A stretch of DNA of 64,000 nt from assembly GCA_002841885.1 (NCBI GenBank), contig PHBE01000005.1, forward strand, positions 102,512-166,511, read 5' to 3'. Below, in pieces: positions 37,676 to 47,957 of this stretch. Both the position numbers and the translations under genes were made by a program. Under the pieces are notes generated by a model. The model was given only the letters and a program-made list of their open reading frames with translations. It did not search any database and was not told the DNA's origin. Position 1 is the stretch's first letter, and every line of letters starts with the position of its first letter. This stretch comes from Deltaproteobacteria bacterium HGW-Deltaproteobacteria-18 (GTDB lineage: Bacteria > Desulfobacterota > Desulfovibrionia > Desulfovibrionales > Desulfomicrobiaceae).

Positions 37676-39622
37676 TCAGGAGACCTTGCCTCCGTTGGCC
37701 ACTTCCGAACTCGGCCCAAGCAAAGCGAGGCCCCCTTCCTTCTTCACCGCCAGCACCATGCCCTGGGAAACCAGGCCACGCAGCTTGCGCGGTTTGAGAT
37801 TGGCGACCACGACCACCTGACGACCCACCAGTTCCTCGGGCTTGAAGAACTCGGCGATACCGGCCACGACCTGCCGGGGCGTTTCTTCGGCGGTATCGAT
37901 CTTCAGCACCAGCAGGCGGTCCGCTTCTGGGTGCGGGGTCGCTTCGAGCACCGTGCCGACGCGAAGGTCGACCTTGGCGAAATCCTCGAACTCGATGCAG
38001 TCCGGGCAGGCCATCTCGATCTTGGCCTCGGGCTTTGGCGCCTTGGCGGGCTTGGCCTTTTTGGGCTCGGCGGCCGTCTCATCACGCTGCTCCAGGTCCT
38101 GGCGGGGGAAGAGGTTGGAGCGCTCCGCAACGGGCGTGCCCGGAGCCAGGCCGAACCAGGAGGAGATCTCGGATTCGAGATCCGAGCCCTCGACGCTGAA
38201 CTTCACTCCGAGCTGGGCCAGCATGGTCTCGCTGGTGCTCGGCATGACGGGCCACAGATGCACGGCCACCTTTCGCATGCCTTCGAGGATGACGTACAGG
38301 ACCGTACCCAGACGATTCATGTCCTTGTTCTTGTAAAGGGTCCAGGGGGCCGAAGAGTCGATGTATTTGTTCAAGTGACGGACCAGTTCCCACAGGGATT
38401 TGAGCGCCCTTGAAAACTGGAAGTGTTCAAACTGGCTCTGATAATTGGCCATGGCATTGTGTCCGAGGTCGAGCACTTCCCGGTCAAGATCGAGAAGCTC
38501 TCCGCATTCAGGGACCACCCCTCCAAAATACTTGTGGGTCATGGACAGGCTGCGCGAAAAGAGATTGCCCAGATCATTGGCCAAGTCGGCGTTGAAACGT
38601 CCCACCAGTGCGTCCTCGCTGAACGAGGAATCCTGTCCGAAACTCATCTCCGACAGCAGAAAATAGCGGAAGGCGCTGAGCCCGTATTTCTGGGCCATGT
38701 CCAGGGGAGCGACCACGTTGCCAATGCTCTTGGACATCTTGGTCTCGTTCACGGTCCAGTAGCCGTGCACGCGCAGCCCCTTGTAGAGCGGAATCCCCGC
38801 CGACATGAGCATGGTCGGCCAGAATACGGCGTGCGGCTTCAGGATGTCCTTGGCCACCAGGTGGTGCGCCCCGGGCCAGTATTTGCGGAAATCCTCGCCG
38901 TCGGGATAACCGAGCGCCGAAATATAATTTATGAGCGCGTCGAACCATACATAAGTCACGAAATCGGAATCAAAGGGCAGCTCGATGCCCCAGGTCAGCC
39001 GCGTTTTCGGCCGGGAAATGCACAGATCGCCCAGGTCCTCCTTGAGCATGGACAGGACCTCGTTGCGGTAGCGCTCGGGCTGGATGAAGTCCGGATTGGC
39101 CTCGATATGCTCGCGCAGCGGCTCCAGATATTTGCTCATGCGGAAGAAGTAGTTCTTTTCCTTGATGAACGTAGGCACGGTCTGATGGTCTGGACACTTG
39201 CCGTCCACCAACTCCTTGTCCGTGTAGAAACGCTCGCACCCGAAGCAGTAATGCCCCCCGTATTCGTCGAAGTAGATGTCCCCCTTGTCGAACACGGTCT
39301 GCAATACGCTCCGCACGCAGGCCTTGTGCTTCAGGTCCGTGGTCCGGATGAACTGATCGTTGGTCACCTCCAGCACGGGCCAAAGGTCCTTGAAGAGCTG
39401 ACTGATGGTGTCGGAATAGGTCTTGGGATCCTGGCCGGCCGCCTCGGCGGCCTGCACAATCTTGTCGCCGTGCTCGTCCGTACCGGTCAGAAAAAATGTC
39501 GCGTCACCCTTGAGACGATGAAAGCGGTTCACGCTGTCGGCGACAATGGTCGTATATCCGTGCCCCAGATGGGGCCGGGCGTTCACATAATATATGGGTG
39601 TGGATATGAAAAACGGTTTCAA
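37676..39622 (-). CDS. metG: Methionyl-tRNA synthetase
   Basis: 648 residues. Class I signature HLGH in the N-terminal ISTPIYYVNARPHLGHGYT and KMSKSIGN in the catalytic core; a zinc knuckle is formed by CFGCERF and GKCPDH. The C-terminal tRNA-binding (Trbp111-like) domain covers about 535-640 (FAKVDLRVGTVLEATPHPEA). Follows the PSP1 gene by 24 bases. Confidence 0.96.
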   Translation of the reverse strand: MKPFFISTPIYYVNARPHLGHGYTTIVADSVNRFHRLKGDATFFLTGTDEHGDKIVQAAEAAGQDPKTYSDTISQLFKDLWPVLEVTNDQFIRTTDLKHKACVRSVLQTVFDKGDIYFDEYGGHYCFGCERFYTDKELVDGKCPDHQTVPTFIKEKNYFFRMSKYLEPLREHIEANPDFIQPERYRNEVLSMLKEDLGDLCISRPKTRLTWGIELPFDSDFVTYVWFDALINYISALGYPDGEDFRKYWPGAHHLVAKDILKPHAVFWPTMLMSAGIPLYKGLRVHGYWTVNETKMSKSIGNVVAPLDMAQKYGLSAFRYFLLSEMSFGQDSSFSEDALVGRFNADLANDLGNLFSRSLSMTHKYFGGVVPECGELLDLDREVLDLGHNAMANYQSQFEHFQFSRALKSLWELVRHLNKYIDSSAPWTLYKNKDMNRLGTVLYVILEGMRKVAVHLWPVMPSTSETMLAQLGVKFSVEGSDLESEISSWFGLAPGTPVAERSNLFPRQDLEQRDETAAEPKKAKPAKAPKPEAKIEMACPDCIEFEDFAKVDLRVGTVLEATPHPEADRLLVLKIDTAEETPRQVVAGIAEFFKPEELVGRQVVVVANLKPRKLRGLVSQGMVLAVKKEGGLALLGPSSEVANGGKVS

Positions 39623-39646
39623 GCGGTTCTCCTTGTCTGCCGGAAT

Positions 39647-40912
39647 TTATTGCTGCCCGGAGGGCTTTTGTGAATGATTCTTGCGCCCGGGACTTGGCTT
39701 GCGCCGCTTGTCCCTGGGCCGATACTCCTTGCGTTCGCGCTGCTGGTCGGAACCCTCCGACCGGCTTTCCGGCCGGCTCTCAGGGCGATCGGCGACTGCC
39801 GCAGGCGCGTCATCGTTTTTGGAACGGGACGGACCACGATCAGGACGGTCGGAACGAGGGGGACGGTCGGGACGTTCTGTTCGTTCGGTGCGATCAGCCC
39901 GTTCGGGACGCTCCGAGCGATCAGGGCGATCCGTTTTGGGTCCGGGAGGACGCTCTCCACCAGGACGGGGACGCTGATCCCTGCGCGGGGGTTTGGGTCT
40001 GCGGTCCGGACGAGTGGTCTTGTCTCTGAGCTCCGGATCCATGAGCGCGGCCAGTTCGGCCGGCACTTCTTCGGGGGCATCATCACGAGCGGTCATGCGC
40101 GGCTGGTCCGGCAGGACCATGGCCGCCCAGTCGGACAGGGAAAAATCCAACTCATCACCGACTTCGTTCAGAACGCTGACGGAATCTCGAAACATGTTGG
40201 CCCGCAAGGTTTTCATGGGGCCTTCAGTGGTCATGTAGCGGCGGCCCAGCTTGGGAGCGCGGCGCTGAAAATCCGCATAGTTTTCTTTCTCGTAGGCCAG
40301 ACAGCACAGCAGGCGGCCGCAAACCCCGGAAATTTTGGCCGGATTCAAAAAGAGATTCTGATCCTTGGCCATCTTGATTGTCACCGGCTCGAAACGCCGC
40401 AGGTAACGGCGACAGCAGCACATCTGCCCGCAGTTGCCGAGCGCACCGATCATCTGCGTCTCATGGCGCACTCCGATCTGGCGCAGTTCGATGCGGGTGC
40501 GGTAATTACGCACCAGATCCTTGACCAGTTCCCGGAAATCGACCCGGCCCGGAGCCGTGAAGTAAAAGATCATCTTGCTCTTGTCGAAGTAGATCTCGAC
40601 GTCCACAAGTTTCATGTCCAGGTTCATGCGCGCCATGGACTTCTGGCAGTATTTGCGGGCGTCCCTGGCCAGTTCATCGTTCTCGCGGCCAATCTCCACA
40701 TCTTCGGCCGTGGCAGGACGGTAGATCGGCTTGATCGACTCCAGATCCAGGCCTTCGGGAAGAATGTCGCGCAAGGCCACAATCTCTCCGAAACCGATCC
40801 CTTCCTCCGTCTTGACCAGAACCCAGTCGTGCAGGGAGAGGACGAAAGGCGTGGCCAAAAAATAATATATCTGTCCCTGGCGTCTGAAAGAAACACCAAC
40901 GTATTGAGCCAT
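39647..40912 (-). CDS. PSP1 domain protein (RicT/YaaT-like) with long charged tail
   Basis: 421 residues from the ATG at 40912 (AGGA six bases upstream). Residues 1-290 are the PSP1/YaaT core, with cysteines in GNCGQMCCCRRYL and GVCGRLLCCLAYE that fit the Fe-S binding seen for RicT of B. subtilis, which with RicA and RicF assists RNase Y. Residues about 297-421 are nearly all Arg, Pro, Asp, Glu, Ser and Lys and should be disordered; this tail is not part of the usual family. RNA binding by the tail is plausible but inferred. Confidence 0.85.
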   Translation of the reverse strand: MAQYVGVSFRRQGQIYYFLATPFVLSLHDWVLVKTEEGIGFGEIVALRDILPEGLDLESIKPIYRPATAEDVEIGRENDELARDARKYCQKSMARMNLDMKLVDVEIYFDKSKMIFYFTAPGRVDFRELVKDLVRNYRTRIELRQIGVRHETQMIGALGNCGQMCCCRRYLRRFEPVTIKMAKDQNLFLNPAKISGVCGRLLCCLAYEKENYADFQRRAPKLGRRYMTTEGPMKTLRANMFRDSVSVLNEVGDELDFSLSDWAAMVLPDQPRMTARDDAPEEVPAELAALMDPELRDKTTRPDRRPKPPRRDQRPRPGGERPPGPKTDRPDRSERPERADRTERTERPDRPPRSDRPDRGPSRSKNDDAPAAVADRPESRPESRSEGSDQQRERKEYRPRDKRRKPSPGRKNHSQKPSGQQ

Positions 40913-41320
40913 AACATATCCTAAAATTTGCCCGTCGGGGGCAACGGAAAAACGGTAACGATTCACAAAGCGCCAAAGCGCAAACAACCGGTTCCGGGCG
41001 AATACCCGGAACCGGTTGTGTATCGGGAGAATACGAAAGTGACAAGCTGGAGAAGTCCAGGCGTTCCCGCGATTTCCGGAGTTCATTGAGCCCGGGTCCC
41101 ATGGCGTAGGGCGCTTGCATATTTGCGACGACACTACCCGATGAAACGTCTTCAGGGATGACGCTTGCGGCCCCGGGCAACGAGCGCCTCAAGCAGCGCA
41201 CGCTCCGAACCCGCCAGGTTGCAATGTAAGTTACCGGGAAGGCCGCGTTTTTCTCGTGCTTGTCAAAATACCTCGGCAAACATAAGGATAAACGAAACCC
41301 CGTGCAGGAAGGATTTTTAC
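40913..41320. other. Intergenic region PSP1 / orphan gene
   Basis: 408 bases between divergent genes. Apart from the perfect hairpin at 40985-41018 I see no gene or clear promoter. Upstream in-frame extensions of both neighbours run into it but lack protein-like character. Confidence 0.55.
40985..41018. repeat. Perfect 14-bp inverted repeat
   Basis: CAACCGGTTCCGGG and CCCGGAACCGGTTG flank a 6-base loop (CGAATA). No T run follows on either strand, so a regulator site or leader hairpin of the PSP1-metG transcript is more likely than a terminator. Confidence 0.6.
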
Positions 41321-41686
41321 ATGACCGTCGATCCCTTAAGTTCATATTCCAGTCAGAGCCTTGGCTCCGACGTGAAATTGAATGGCGGACCGTCGCGGGA
41401 AATGCTCCTGGCCAGGGTATCCACACGCACCGTCGCGGTGCAACTCGGCAAGCTCGGCGTCAGCCTGAGCACCCAGAACATCTCCCTGGACGAACCCGCC
41501 CCGAAAATCCTCAAGGATTTCGCGCAAGAGCTGGAACTTCAGTACCTGACTCAGCACGTTTCTCCATACAGACCCGCCGGGAACTATTCCCAAAACGCAA
41601 ATCTGCAACGTCTGGGCGCCGGAGCCTACAGCCAGCAAGCCTTTCAGACCCGCACCATCAATCCCATGATCAGCGTGACGGTGTAG
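41321..41686 (+). CDS. Hypothetical protein
   Basis: 121 residues from ATG 41321, which follows AGGAAGGA. Ser/Gln-rich N-terminus (VDPLSSYSSQSLGSD), a central alpha-helical part (about 30-80, MLLARVSTRTVAVQLGKLGV and APKILKDFAQELELQYL), and a C-terminus rich in Tyr, Gln and Asn. No signal peptide or membrane segment. Standalone plus-strand gene between minus-strand PSP1 and alaS. The style resembles small flagellar-associated or regulatory proteins, but I do not recognise a family. Confidence 0.65.
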   Translation: MTVDPLSSYSSQSLGSDVKLNGGPSREMLLARVSTRTVAVQLGKLGVSLSTQNISLDEPAPKILKDFAQELELQYLTQHVSPYRPAGNYSQNANLQRLGAGAYSQQAFQTRTINPMISVTV

Positions 41687-41785
41687 TCCTACGGACCGCA
41701 TCGGGCAACGCACTGCAAAACACGGCAAAGGCCGCGCGGAGCGGATCGACGCGTTCGCAAGGGCAACTTGCGCCACGAGCTCTCC

Positions 41786-41814
41786 AAAAAAAGAGCCGCC
41801 ATTTCCGGCGGCTC
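41786..41814 (-). terminator. Terminator of alaS
   Basis: 8-bp perfect stem GAGCCGCC / GGCGGCTC, 6-base loop, and seven T on the minus strand. Confidence 0.9.
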
Positions 41815-41820
41815 CTGCTC

Positions 41821-44469
41821 CTATTTGGACAAAAAGGCTTCCAGCTTTGCCAGCGCCCGGTCGATGCCTTCCGGCTCCGAGCCTCCAGCCTGAGCCAGAT
41901 CGGGCCGTCCGCCGCCGCCACCCTTGATCTCGTCCGAGACCTCCTTGATGAGCGCCGGAGCCGTGTAACGTCCGTGCAGATCCTTGCTGACCGCGAGCAC
42001 GAGCATAGCCTTGCCGTCGATCTCGGCCGCCAGGGCGATGATGCCGCTTGAAAGCTTGGAGCGCAGGTCATCCATGAGATTCCTGAGTGCGTTCATGTCC
42101 GGAGCGTCAACCTTTCTGGCCAGGACCTTCATTCCGGCGATGTCTTTGGCTTCCGAAGCCAGATCCTTGCCGCTCTCGGACATGACCTTGGCCTGCAAGG
42201 CCTGCAGCTCCCGCGAGAGCGCCTTGGACTGATCCTGCAGGGCCGCGATCTTCTTGCCCAGTTCATGAGGAGAAGCCTTGAGCGCTGCGGCTGCCGCGCG
42301 CACTTCCTCGCGCTGCGCCTGCCAGTGGCGAAGCGCATCCCAACCGGTCAGGGCTTCGATGCGCCGCACTCCGGCGGCGATGCCCGCCTCGGACAGGATG
42401 GCAAACGATCCGGCCTGACCCGTGGAAGACAGGTGGGTTCCACCGCAGAGTTCCACGGATTCCCCCGCCATCTCGACCACTCGCACATCGGCCTCGTATT
42501 TTTCCCCGAAAAGGGCCATGGCCTGCTTCTCATGCACAGCGGCATCGTAGGACATGACCTGGGTGACGATGGGCGCGTCGGCCAGAATGGCCCGGTTGAC
42601 CTCATTTTCGACCTGCTGCAGCTCTTCCGCCGAAAGGCCGCTAATATGCGTGAAGTCAAAGCGCAGCCGTGACGGGCCGACCAGGGATCCGGCCTGCTTG
42701 ACATGTTCGCCCAGCACCCGGCGCAGGGCCGCGTGCAGCAGATGGGTGGCGGAGTGGTTGCGCGCGGTGGCAATGCGCTCTCCCTCCTCGACAAAAAGTT
42801 CCACTTCCTGATCGGCCAGGATCTCGCCGCTGCCGACCTCTATCTTGTGCACAATAAGTCCGGCAGCGGGCTTCAGGGTGTCCAGGACCCTGGCGCTGCC
42901 CGTAGGCGCCTGTACACGGCCCGTGTCTCCCATCTGTCCGCCCGACTCGCCGTAGAAAGGCGTCTTCAAGGTGACCATGAAGCCCGTGCCGGAGTTCAGG
43001 CGCTCGACCGGCTGTCCTTCGGCGTCCAGCAAGGCGACAATGCGGCCGGTCGCGGCCAGGCAGTCGTAGCCGATGAACTCCGACTCCAGCCCGGCGCCCG
43101 TGAGGGCCGCGAACTGTCCGGCCAGGCCCTTGTCGCCGGAGCCCGCCCAGGCCTGCTTGGATTTCTTCTTCTGCACGGACATGTGCTCGCGAAAACCGGC
43201 CTCATCAACACTGAAGCCCTGCTTTTCGGCGATGTCGTTAACGATATCGAGGGGGAAGCCGTAGGTGTCATAGAGCTTGAAAGCCGTCTCGCCGCTGATG
43301 GTCGCAAGGCCACCCGCCTTGAGGCTGGCCATCTCGTCCTCCAGAATGCGCAGGCCCTTGTCCAGGGTTTCTCCGAAACGCTCTTCTTCCTGACGGACGA
43401 CACGGACCATGAACTCCCTGCTTGCGACGAGCTCCGGAAAAGTGCCACCCATCTCGTTCACGACCTGATCCGCAGTGTAGCACAGGAAGGGTTCGTCAAA
43501 ACCGAGGAGCTTGCCGAAGCGATAGGCGCGACGGATCAGCCGGCGCAGCACGTAACCGCGGCCTTCGTTGGAGGGCAGCATGCCATCGGCCAGAAGAAAG
43601 GCGATGGAACGGCTGTGATCGGCGATGACGCGCAGCGCCGTATCCGATTCCTCGCCCTGATGGTAGGCCACGCCTGCCTTTTTGGCCATGGTCTGAATGA
43701 GCCCCTGAAAGAGATCTGTATCGAAATTGGAGCGCTTGCCCTGGCAAACGGCCGTGACACGCTCAAGACCCATGCCCGTGTCGATGCTGGGCTTGGGCAG
43801 GGGAGTCAGGGTTCCGTCCTCGGAGCGATTGAACTGCATGAAGACCAGGTTCCAGATTTCAAGGTATCTGTCGCAGTCGCACTTGCCGATGCCGCAGTCC
43901 GGGCCGCAGGCCATGTCCGCGCCCTGGTCCACATAGATTTCGGAGCACGGACCGCAGGGACCTGTGTCGCCCATGGCCCAGAAATTGTCTTTCTCACCCA
44001 GGCGGAAGATGCGCTCCGCAGGCACTCCGGCCACCTTGCGCCAAAGTTCTCCCGCCTCATCGTCGTCGCGGAAGATGGACACAAAGAGTTTTTCCTTGTC
44101 CAGGCCAAGTTCCACGGTCACAAAATTCCAGGCCAGACGGATGGCGTCTTCCTTGAAATAATCGCCAAAAGAAAAATTGCCGAGCATCTCGAAGAAGGTG
44201 TGATGACGGGCCGTGCGTCCCACGTTTTCAAGATCGTTGTGCTTGCCGCCAACGCGCAGACATTTCTGGGACGTGGCCGCCCTTGTGTAGTCGCGCTTCT
44301 CCTGACCCAGGAAGATTTTCTTGAACTGGACCATGCCCGCGTTGGTGAACAGAAGAGTCGGGTCGTCCTGGGGCACCAAGGATGAGCTGGGCTGCACGCT
44401 ATGTCCGTGCTCCCGGAAATATTCCAAAAACCGTTTGCGAATTTCGCCAGCACTGATCACGTTATCCAC
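41821..44469 (-). CDS. alaS: Alanyl-tRNA synthetase
   Basis: 882 residues, full length. Class II core 1-450 ([44 protein letters not shown]), editing domain with [12 protein letters not shown] and the zinc motif CGGTH, then a coiled coil and a glycine-rich C-terminal DHHA1 domain ([14 protein letters not shown]). All expected domains are present. Downstream of recA on the same strand, separated by a palindromic repeat. Confidence 0.97.
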   Translation of the reverse strand: MDNVISAGEIRKRFLEYFREHGHSVQPSSSLVPQDDPTLLFTNAGMVQFKKIFLGQEKRDYTRAATSQKCLRVGGKHNDLENVGRTARHHTFFEMLGNFSFGDYFKEDAIRLAWNFVTVELGLDKEKLFVSIFRDDDEAGELWRKVAGVPAERIFRLGEKDNFWAMGDTGPCGPCSEIYVDQGADMACGPDCGIGKCDCDRYLEIWNLVFMQFNRSEDGTLTPLPKPSIDTGMGLERVTAVCQGKRSNFDTDLFQGLIQTMAKKAGVAYHQGEESDTALRVIADHSRSIAFLLADGMLPSNEGRGYVLRRLIRRAYRFGKLLGFDEPFLCYTADQVVNEMGGTFPELVASREFMVRVVRQEEERFGETLDKGLRILEDEMASLKAGGLATISGETAFKLYDTYGFPLDIVNDIAEKQGFSVDEAGFREHMSVQKKKSKQAWAGSGDKGLAGQFAALTGAGLESEFIGYDCLAATGRIVALLDAEGQPVERLNSGTGFMVTLKTPFYGESGGQMGDTGRVQAPTGSARVLDTLKPAAGLIVHKIEVGSGEILADQEVELFVEEGERIATARNHSATHLLHAALRRVLGEHVKQAGSLVGPSRLRFDFTHISGLSAEELQQVENEVNRAILADAPIVTQVMSYDAAVHEKQAMALFGEKYEADVRVVEMAGESVELCGGTHLSSTGQAGSFAILSEAGIAAGVRRIEALTGWDALRHWQAQREEVRAAAAALKASPHELGKKIAALQDQSKALSRELQALQAKVMSESGKDLASEAKDIAGMKVLARKVDAPDMNALRNLMDDLRSKLSSGIIALAAEIDGKAMLVLAVSKDLHGRYTAPALIKEVSDEIKGGGGGRPDLAQAGGSEPEGIDRALAKLEAFLSK

Positions 44470-44510
44470 CTCGTTGCGGCCCTTTATGCGATGGGCCTGT
44501 ATAGTATGAA

Positions 44511-44619
44511 AAAGGCATGGATTCTCGTCTTCCCGGGAATGACATCAGTCTCGTGCGACAGAGCTTTCGTCATTCCCGCGAAGGCGGGCGCGTGCCCGGC
44601 AGGGTAAATCCATGCCTTT
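44511..44619. repeat. MITE/REP-like nested palindromic repeat between recA and alaS
   Basis: Outer arms AAAGGCATGGATT (44511-44523) and AATCCATGCCTTT (44607-44619) are perfect. Inner arms CCCGGGAATGAC (44532-44543) and GTCATTCCCGCG (44569-44580) match 11 of 12 or nearly so. The core CGTCATTCCCGCGAAGGCGG resembles a repeat scattered through many proteobacterial genomes. It follows nine T at the recA stop and may double as the recA terminator. Confidence 0.7.
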
Positions 44620-44636
44620 GATGTTTCAAAAAAAAA

Positions 44637-45698
44637 CTACTCGTCAGATTCCATTGCGGCCACGGCAGGCACATCATCCGGTACCGGCATGCCCAAGTGC
44701 TCAAGCAGGGCCCGTTCGATCTGCATGCGCAAATCGTCGTTGTCCTGCAAAAAGGCGCGCACATTCTCCTTGCCCTGGCCCAGACGCTCCGAACCAAAGG
44801 CGTACCAGGCACCGCTCTTGTCCACGATGCCCTGCTCAACGCCAAGGTCGAGCAATTCTCCGACACGCGAGATGCCGGTGCCGAACAGCACGTCGTACTC
44901 GGCCTCACGGAACGGTGGAGCCATCTTGTTCTTGACGACCTTGACCCTCACCCGATTGCCGTAGGACTCTTCCTTGTCTTTGAGGGTCTGGATGCGACGC
45001 AGATCCAGACGCACGGAAGCGTAGAACTTCAGCGCGTTGCCGCCGGTGGTGGTTTCGGGGCTACCGTAACCGGTCATGCCGATCTTCATGCGCAGCTGGT
45101 TGATGAAGATGATGGACGTGCGCGACTTGTGGATCGTGCCGGTCAGCTTGCGCATGGCATGAGACATGAGCCGGGCCTGCCCGCCGACCTGGGTCTCGCC
45201 CATGCTTCCTTCCAGTTCGGCCTGGGGGATGAGGGCGGCCACGGAGTCGACCACGACCACGTCCACTGCGCTGGAGCGGACCAGCATGTCCGCGATCTCC
45301 AGAGCCTGTTCGCCGTAATCGGGCTGCGAAATGAGCAGATCCTCGGTCTTGACCCCGAGCCTGCGGGCATAGTTGATATCAAGGGCATGCTCGGCGTCAA
45401 TGAAGGCCGCCACACCACCGCGCTTCTGGGCCTCGGCGATGATATGCAGGGCCTGTGTGGTTTTACCGGATGATTCCGGCCCGAAAATTTCGGTGACCCT
45501 GCCGCGCGGAATGCCGCCCACGCCAAGAGCCAGATCAAGACCGATGGAGCCCGTGGGAATGACCGGGACCACCTGATGGGATGTATCGGAAAGACGCATG
45601 ACCGAGCCCAGGCCGTAACGGCGCTCGATTGTTGCGAGCGCGGTTTCCAGCGCTTCGCGGCGGGCATCTTCGGGAGAAACGTTTTTTGGTCGGGCCAT
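44637..45698 (-). CDS. recA: Recombinase RecA
   Basis: 353 residues from ATG 45698 (GGAG lies 6 bases upstream; an ATG at 45710 would place that site inside the gene). Walker [10 protein letters not shown], Walker [14 protein letters not shown]2 loop [16 protein letters not shown]. Catalyses strand exchange and LexA self-cleavage. I see no E. coli-type SOS box upstream; a weak 14-bp symmetrical element lies at 45768-45781. Confidence 0.97.
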   Translation of the reverse strand: MARPKNVSPEDARREALETALATIERRYGLGSVMRLSDTSHQVVPVIPTGSIGLDLALGVGGIPRGRVTEIFGPESSGKTTQALHIIAEAQKRGGVAAFIDAEHALDINYARRLGVKTEDLLISQPDYGEQALEIADMLVRSSAVDVVVVDSVAALIPQAELEGSMGETQVGGQARLMSHAMRKLTGTIHKSRTSIIFINQLRMKIGMTGYGSPETTTGGNALKFYASVRLDLRRIQTLKDKEESYGNRVRVKVVKNKMAPPFREAEYDVLFGTGISRVGELLDLGVEQGIVDKSGAWYAFGSERLGQGKENVRAFLQDNDDLRMQIERALLEHLGMPVPDDVPAVAAMESDE

Positions 45699-45837
45699 GA
45701 GCAGCTCCATGAAAGTTGGGGTTTCCGAAAAACGGACAAGCAGTGATTCGTAGCAAATATGGTTTTGGAAGACAATTCTTCAGGCGGCCGGGAAATTCGT
45801 ACAATTCCCGCGCTGTGCGTGAAAATGGGGGGCTCAC

Positions 45838-46962
45838 ATGTATTTTTCATCCTTGCGCCGCTCCGAGGCTTTGGCTAGCAGCACGAGCATGAACACCTTT
45901 GACGCTCTCTCACTTTTCTCCGGCGGCCTGGACAGCATCCTGGCCAGCAAGCTGATGCAAAGCCTAGGACACAGGGTTCTGGGGCTGCACTTCGTCAGTC
46001 CTTTTTTCGGCAAGCCCGAGCAGATTTCCGCATGGGAACGTGAATACGGCATCCCCATTACAGCCATTGACGTGGGACAGGAGTTCGTGGACCTCATGAC
46101 CGCGTTTCCCCCCCATGGCTTCGGCAAGGTCCTGAACCCCTGTGTCGACTGCAAGATCCTCATGCTGCGCCGGGCCAAGGAACTGCTGCCGGTCCATGGC
46201 GCATCGTACATAATCTCCGGCGAGGTTCTCGGGCAGCGGCCCATGTCGCAACGCGCCGACACCCTGAACATCATCCGCAACGAAGCCGATGTGCGCGAGG
46301 TGCTGCTGAGGCCCTTGAGCGCCGGAGTGCTCCCCGTGACCCCCATGGAAGAATCCGGGCTGGTGGACCGCTCCCGCTTGCCCTCCCTGGTCGGACGGGG
46401 ACGCAAGGGCCAATACGCCCTGGCCAAGGAACTGGGCGTGACCAAGATCCCGACCCAGGCTGGCGGATGTCGTCTGGGAGAACGGGAATCCGCCCGGCGC
46501 TACTGGCCAATCATGCGCACCTTCCCCAAACCCCTTGCCTCATATTTCGATCTGGCCAATGTCGGTCGCCAGCTTTGGCGCAAGGAAGCGGACACGGCCA
46601 CCGGTCACTGGATGGTCATGGGGCGGGATCACAAGGATAACCAGAAGCTCCTGAAGCTGGTCAGCCCCGACCTGTACGTCTTCGAACTCAAAAGCTTCCC
46701 CGGCCCCAGCGCCGTTGGCGTCCCGATTCCCGGACTTAACTGGACGGAGGAGATCCTGGCCGAGGCGGCGGCCTGCCTGGCATCCTTCTCCCCCAAGGCC
46801 AGAAAGCACGACGATGTCGTGGAGGTTTCCATCGAACGGCACGGCGAGGAACGCACCATTTCAGTCCGCCCCGACAGGCCCCACGGCTTCGAGGACAATC
46901 TGACCTGGCCCCAGACCAGGGCGCAGCAGAAGGTTTGGGAGCGAACACTGGCCGAAATCTGA
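45838..46962 (+). CDS. PP-loop ATP pyrophosphatase, ThiI/MnmA-like, with C-terminal NFACT-like domain
   Basis: 374 residues. PP-loop SGGLDSIL near residue 28, and Cys pair in NPCVDCKI near 102, as in tRNA thiolases. After GGCRLGERE the sequence changes to a second domain (about 235-370: GRDHKDNQKLLKLVSPDLYV, ELKSFPGPSAVG) resembling the NFACT RNA-binding domain. Likely adenylates and thiolates a tRNA base; the target is not known. The start could also be Met18 (45889). Divergent from recA. Confidence 0.72.
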   Translation: MYFSSLRRSEALASSTSMNTFDALSLFSGGLDSILASKLMQSLGHRVLGLHFVSPFFGKPEQISAWEREYGIPITAIDVGQEFVDLMTAFPPHGFGKVLNPCVDCKILMLRRAKELLPVHGASYIISGEVLGQRPMSQRADTLNIIRNEADVREVLLRPLSAGVLPVTPMEESGLVDRSRLPSLVGRGRKGQYALAKELGVTKIPTQAGGCRLGERESARRYWPIMRTFPKPLASYFDLANVGRQLWRKEADTATGHWMVMGRDHKDNQKLLKLVSPDLYVFELKSFPGPSAVGVPIPGLNWTEEILAEAAACLASFSPKARKHDDVVEVSIERHGEERTISVRPDRPHGFEDNLTWPQTRAQQKVWERTLAEI

Positions 46963-47146
46963 AAATTTCCGAGTTATCCGGGTCAGACTGCCCACTTTAC
47001 GCGGCGAATCCTCATTTTCTGTATCCTGCCGTCTCAAAATCATATACGTGGGCCTGTAAGTGCATGGCTTTTCAAACTAGGGCCCTTCGAATCGTTTCGC
47101 CCATCGGCCTTGACTCATGTCGTCACGATTACCAATAGTAATGCCT

Positions 47147-47179
47147 ACCAAGATCATCAACTTTTAGCACGATCTTGGT
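47147..47179. repeat. Leader inverted repeat before WrbA-like gene
   Basis: ACCAAGATC (47147-47155) and GATCTTGGT (47171-47179) are perfect 9-bp arms with a 15-base loop, 22 bases before the ATG. A second small palindrome (ATTAC/GTAAT, 47128-47142) precedes it. Operator or translation-control hairpin are both possible. Confidence 0.45.
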
Positions 47180-47200
47180 CACAACACATGGAGAGTACTC

Positions 47201-47812
47201 ATGAAAATGCTGATAATTTATTATTCGACCTACGGACATATCCGTACCATGGCAGAGGCAGCTGCGGCTGCGGCCCTTGAAATTCCCGGAGTTGAGGTTG
47301 CCCTGCGCCGCGTGAGCGAGACGTTGAGCGACGACATCCTGGGCAAGATGGGAGCGCTGGAAGCGAGCAAGGCCCAGGCCGATGTACCGGTGGTCACGGC
47401 CGAGGAATTGGCCGAAGCCGATGCCGTGCTGTTCGGAACCCCGACCCGCTTTGGCAACATGACCGCCCAGATGAGGCAATTTCTGGATTCGACCGGCGGG
47501 CTGTGGATGAAGGGAGCCCTGGTCGGAAAACCCGGCGGCGTGTTCGTGTCCACCGCGACTCAGCACGGCGGCCAGGAATCGACGATCCTGTCCTTCCACA
47601 CCTACCTTCTGCACCAAGGCATGGTGGTGGTCGGTCTGCCCTATGCCTTCCAGGGCCAGATGCGCATCGATGAGATCACCGGCGGTTCGCCCTACGGGGC
47701 AAGCACCATCGCCGGCGGCGACGGCTCCCGCCAGCCTTCGGAAAATGATCTTGAAGGCGTTCGCTTCCAGGCCAGGCATTTGGCCAAAATCGGATTGAAG
47801 CTCAAAGCCTGA
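47201..47812 (+). CDS. wrbA: WrbA-like NAD(P)H:quinone oxidoreductase
   Basis: 203 residues. Flavodoxin fold with FMN phosphate loop [32 protein letters not shown] and [13 protein letters not shown], all typical of WrbA type IV. Two-electron reduction of quinones, probably protection against oxidative stress. GGAG precedes the ATG. Single gene with its own terminator. Confidence 0.93.
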   Translation: MKMLIIYYSTYGHIRTMAEAAAAAALEIPGVEVALRRVSETLSDDILGKMGALEASKAQADVPVVTAEELAEADAVLFGTPTRFGNMTAQMRQFLDSTGGLWMKGALVGKPGGVFVSTATQHGGQESTILSFHTYLLHQGMVVVGLPYAFQGQMRIDEITGGSPYGASTIAGGDGSRQPSENDLEGVRFQARHLAKIGLKLKA

Positions 47813-47833
47813 AACATTCCGCCAGCATTAACC

Positions 47834-47869
47834 GACCCCGCGCGTCTCTGGATCGCGGGGTCTTTTTTT
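47834..47869 (+). terminator. Terminator after wrbA
   Basis: 9-bp stem GACCCCGCG / CGCGGGGTC followed by TCTTTTTTT. Confidence 0.9.
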
Positions 47870-47957
47870 ACTGTCAGCCTGACGTATTGACGAAATTTCC
47901 ACACAAAGATGAATATTTGAAGAACGATCTTTGGCAGCACCAGGCGCCAGCCATTGC

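Noticed and set aside
45768..45818. LexA/SOS box upstream of recA
   Set aside because: GAAGACAATTCTTC and the GGGAA/TTCCC element are symmetrical, but neither matches a LexA consensus I can name for this group, so I did not call an operator.
47081..47110. Possible tRNA T-arm (CTTCGAATCG)
   Set aside because: No acceptor stem or anticodon arm can be built around it.
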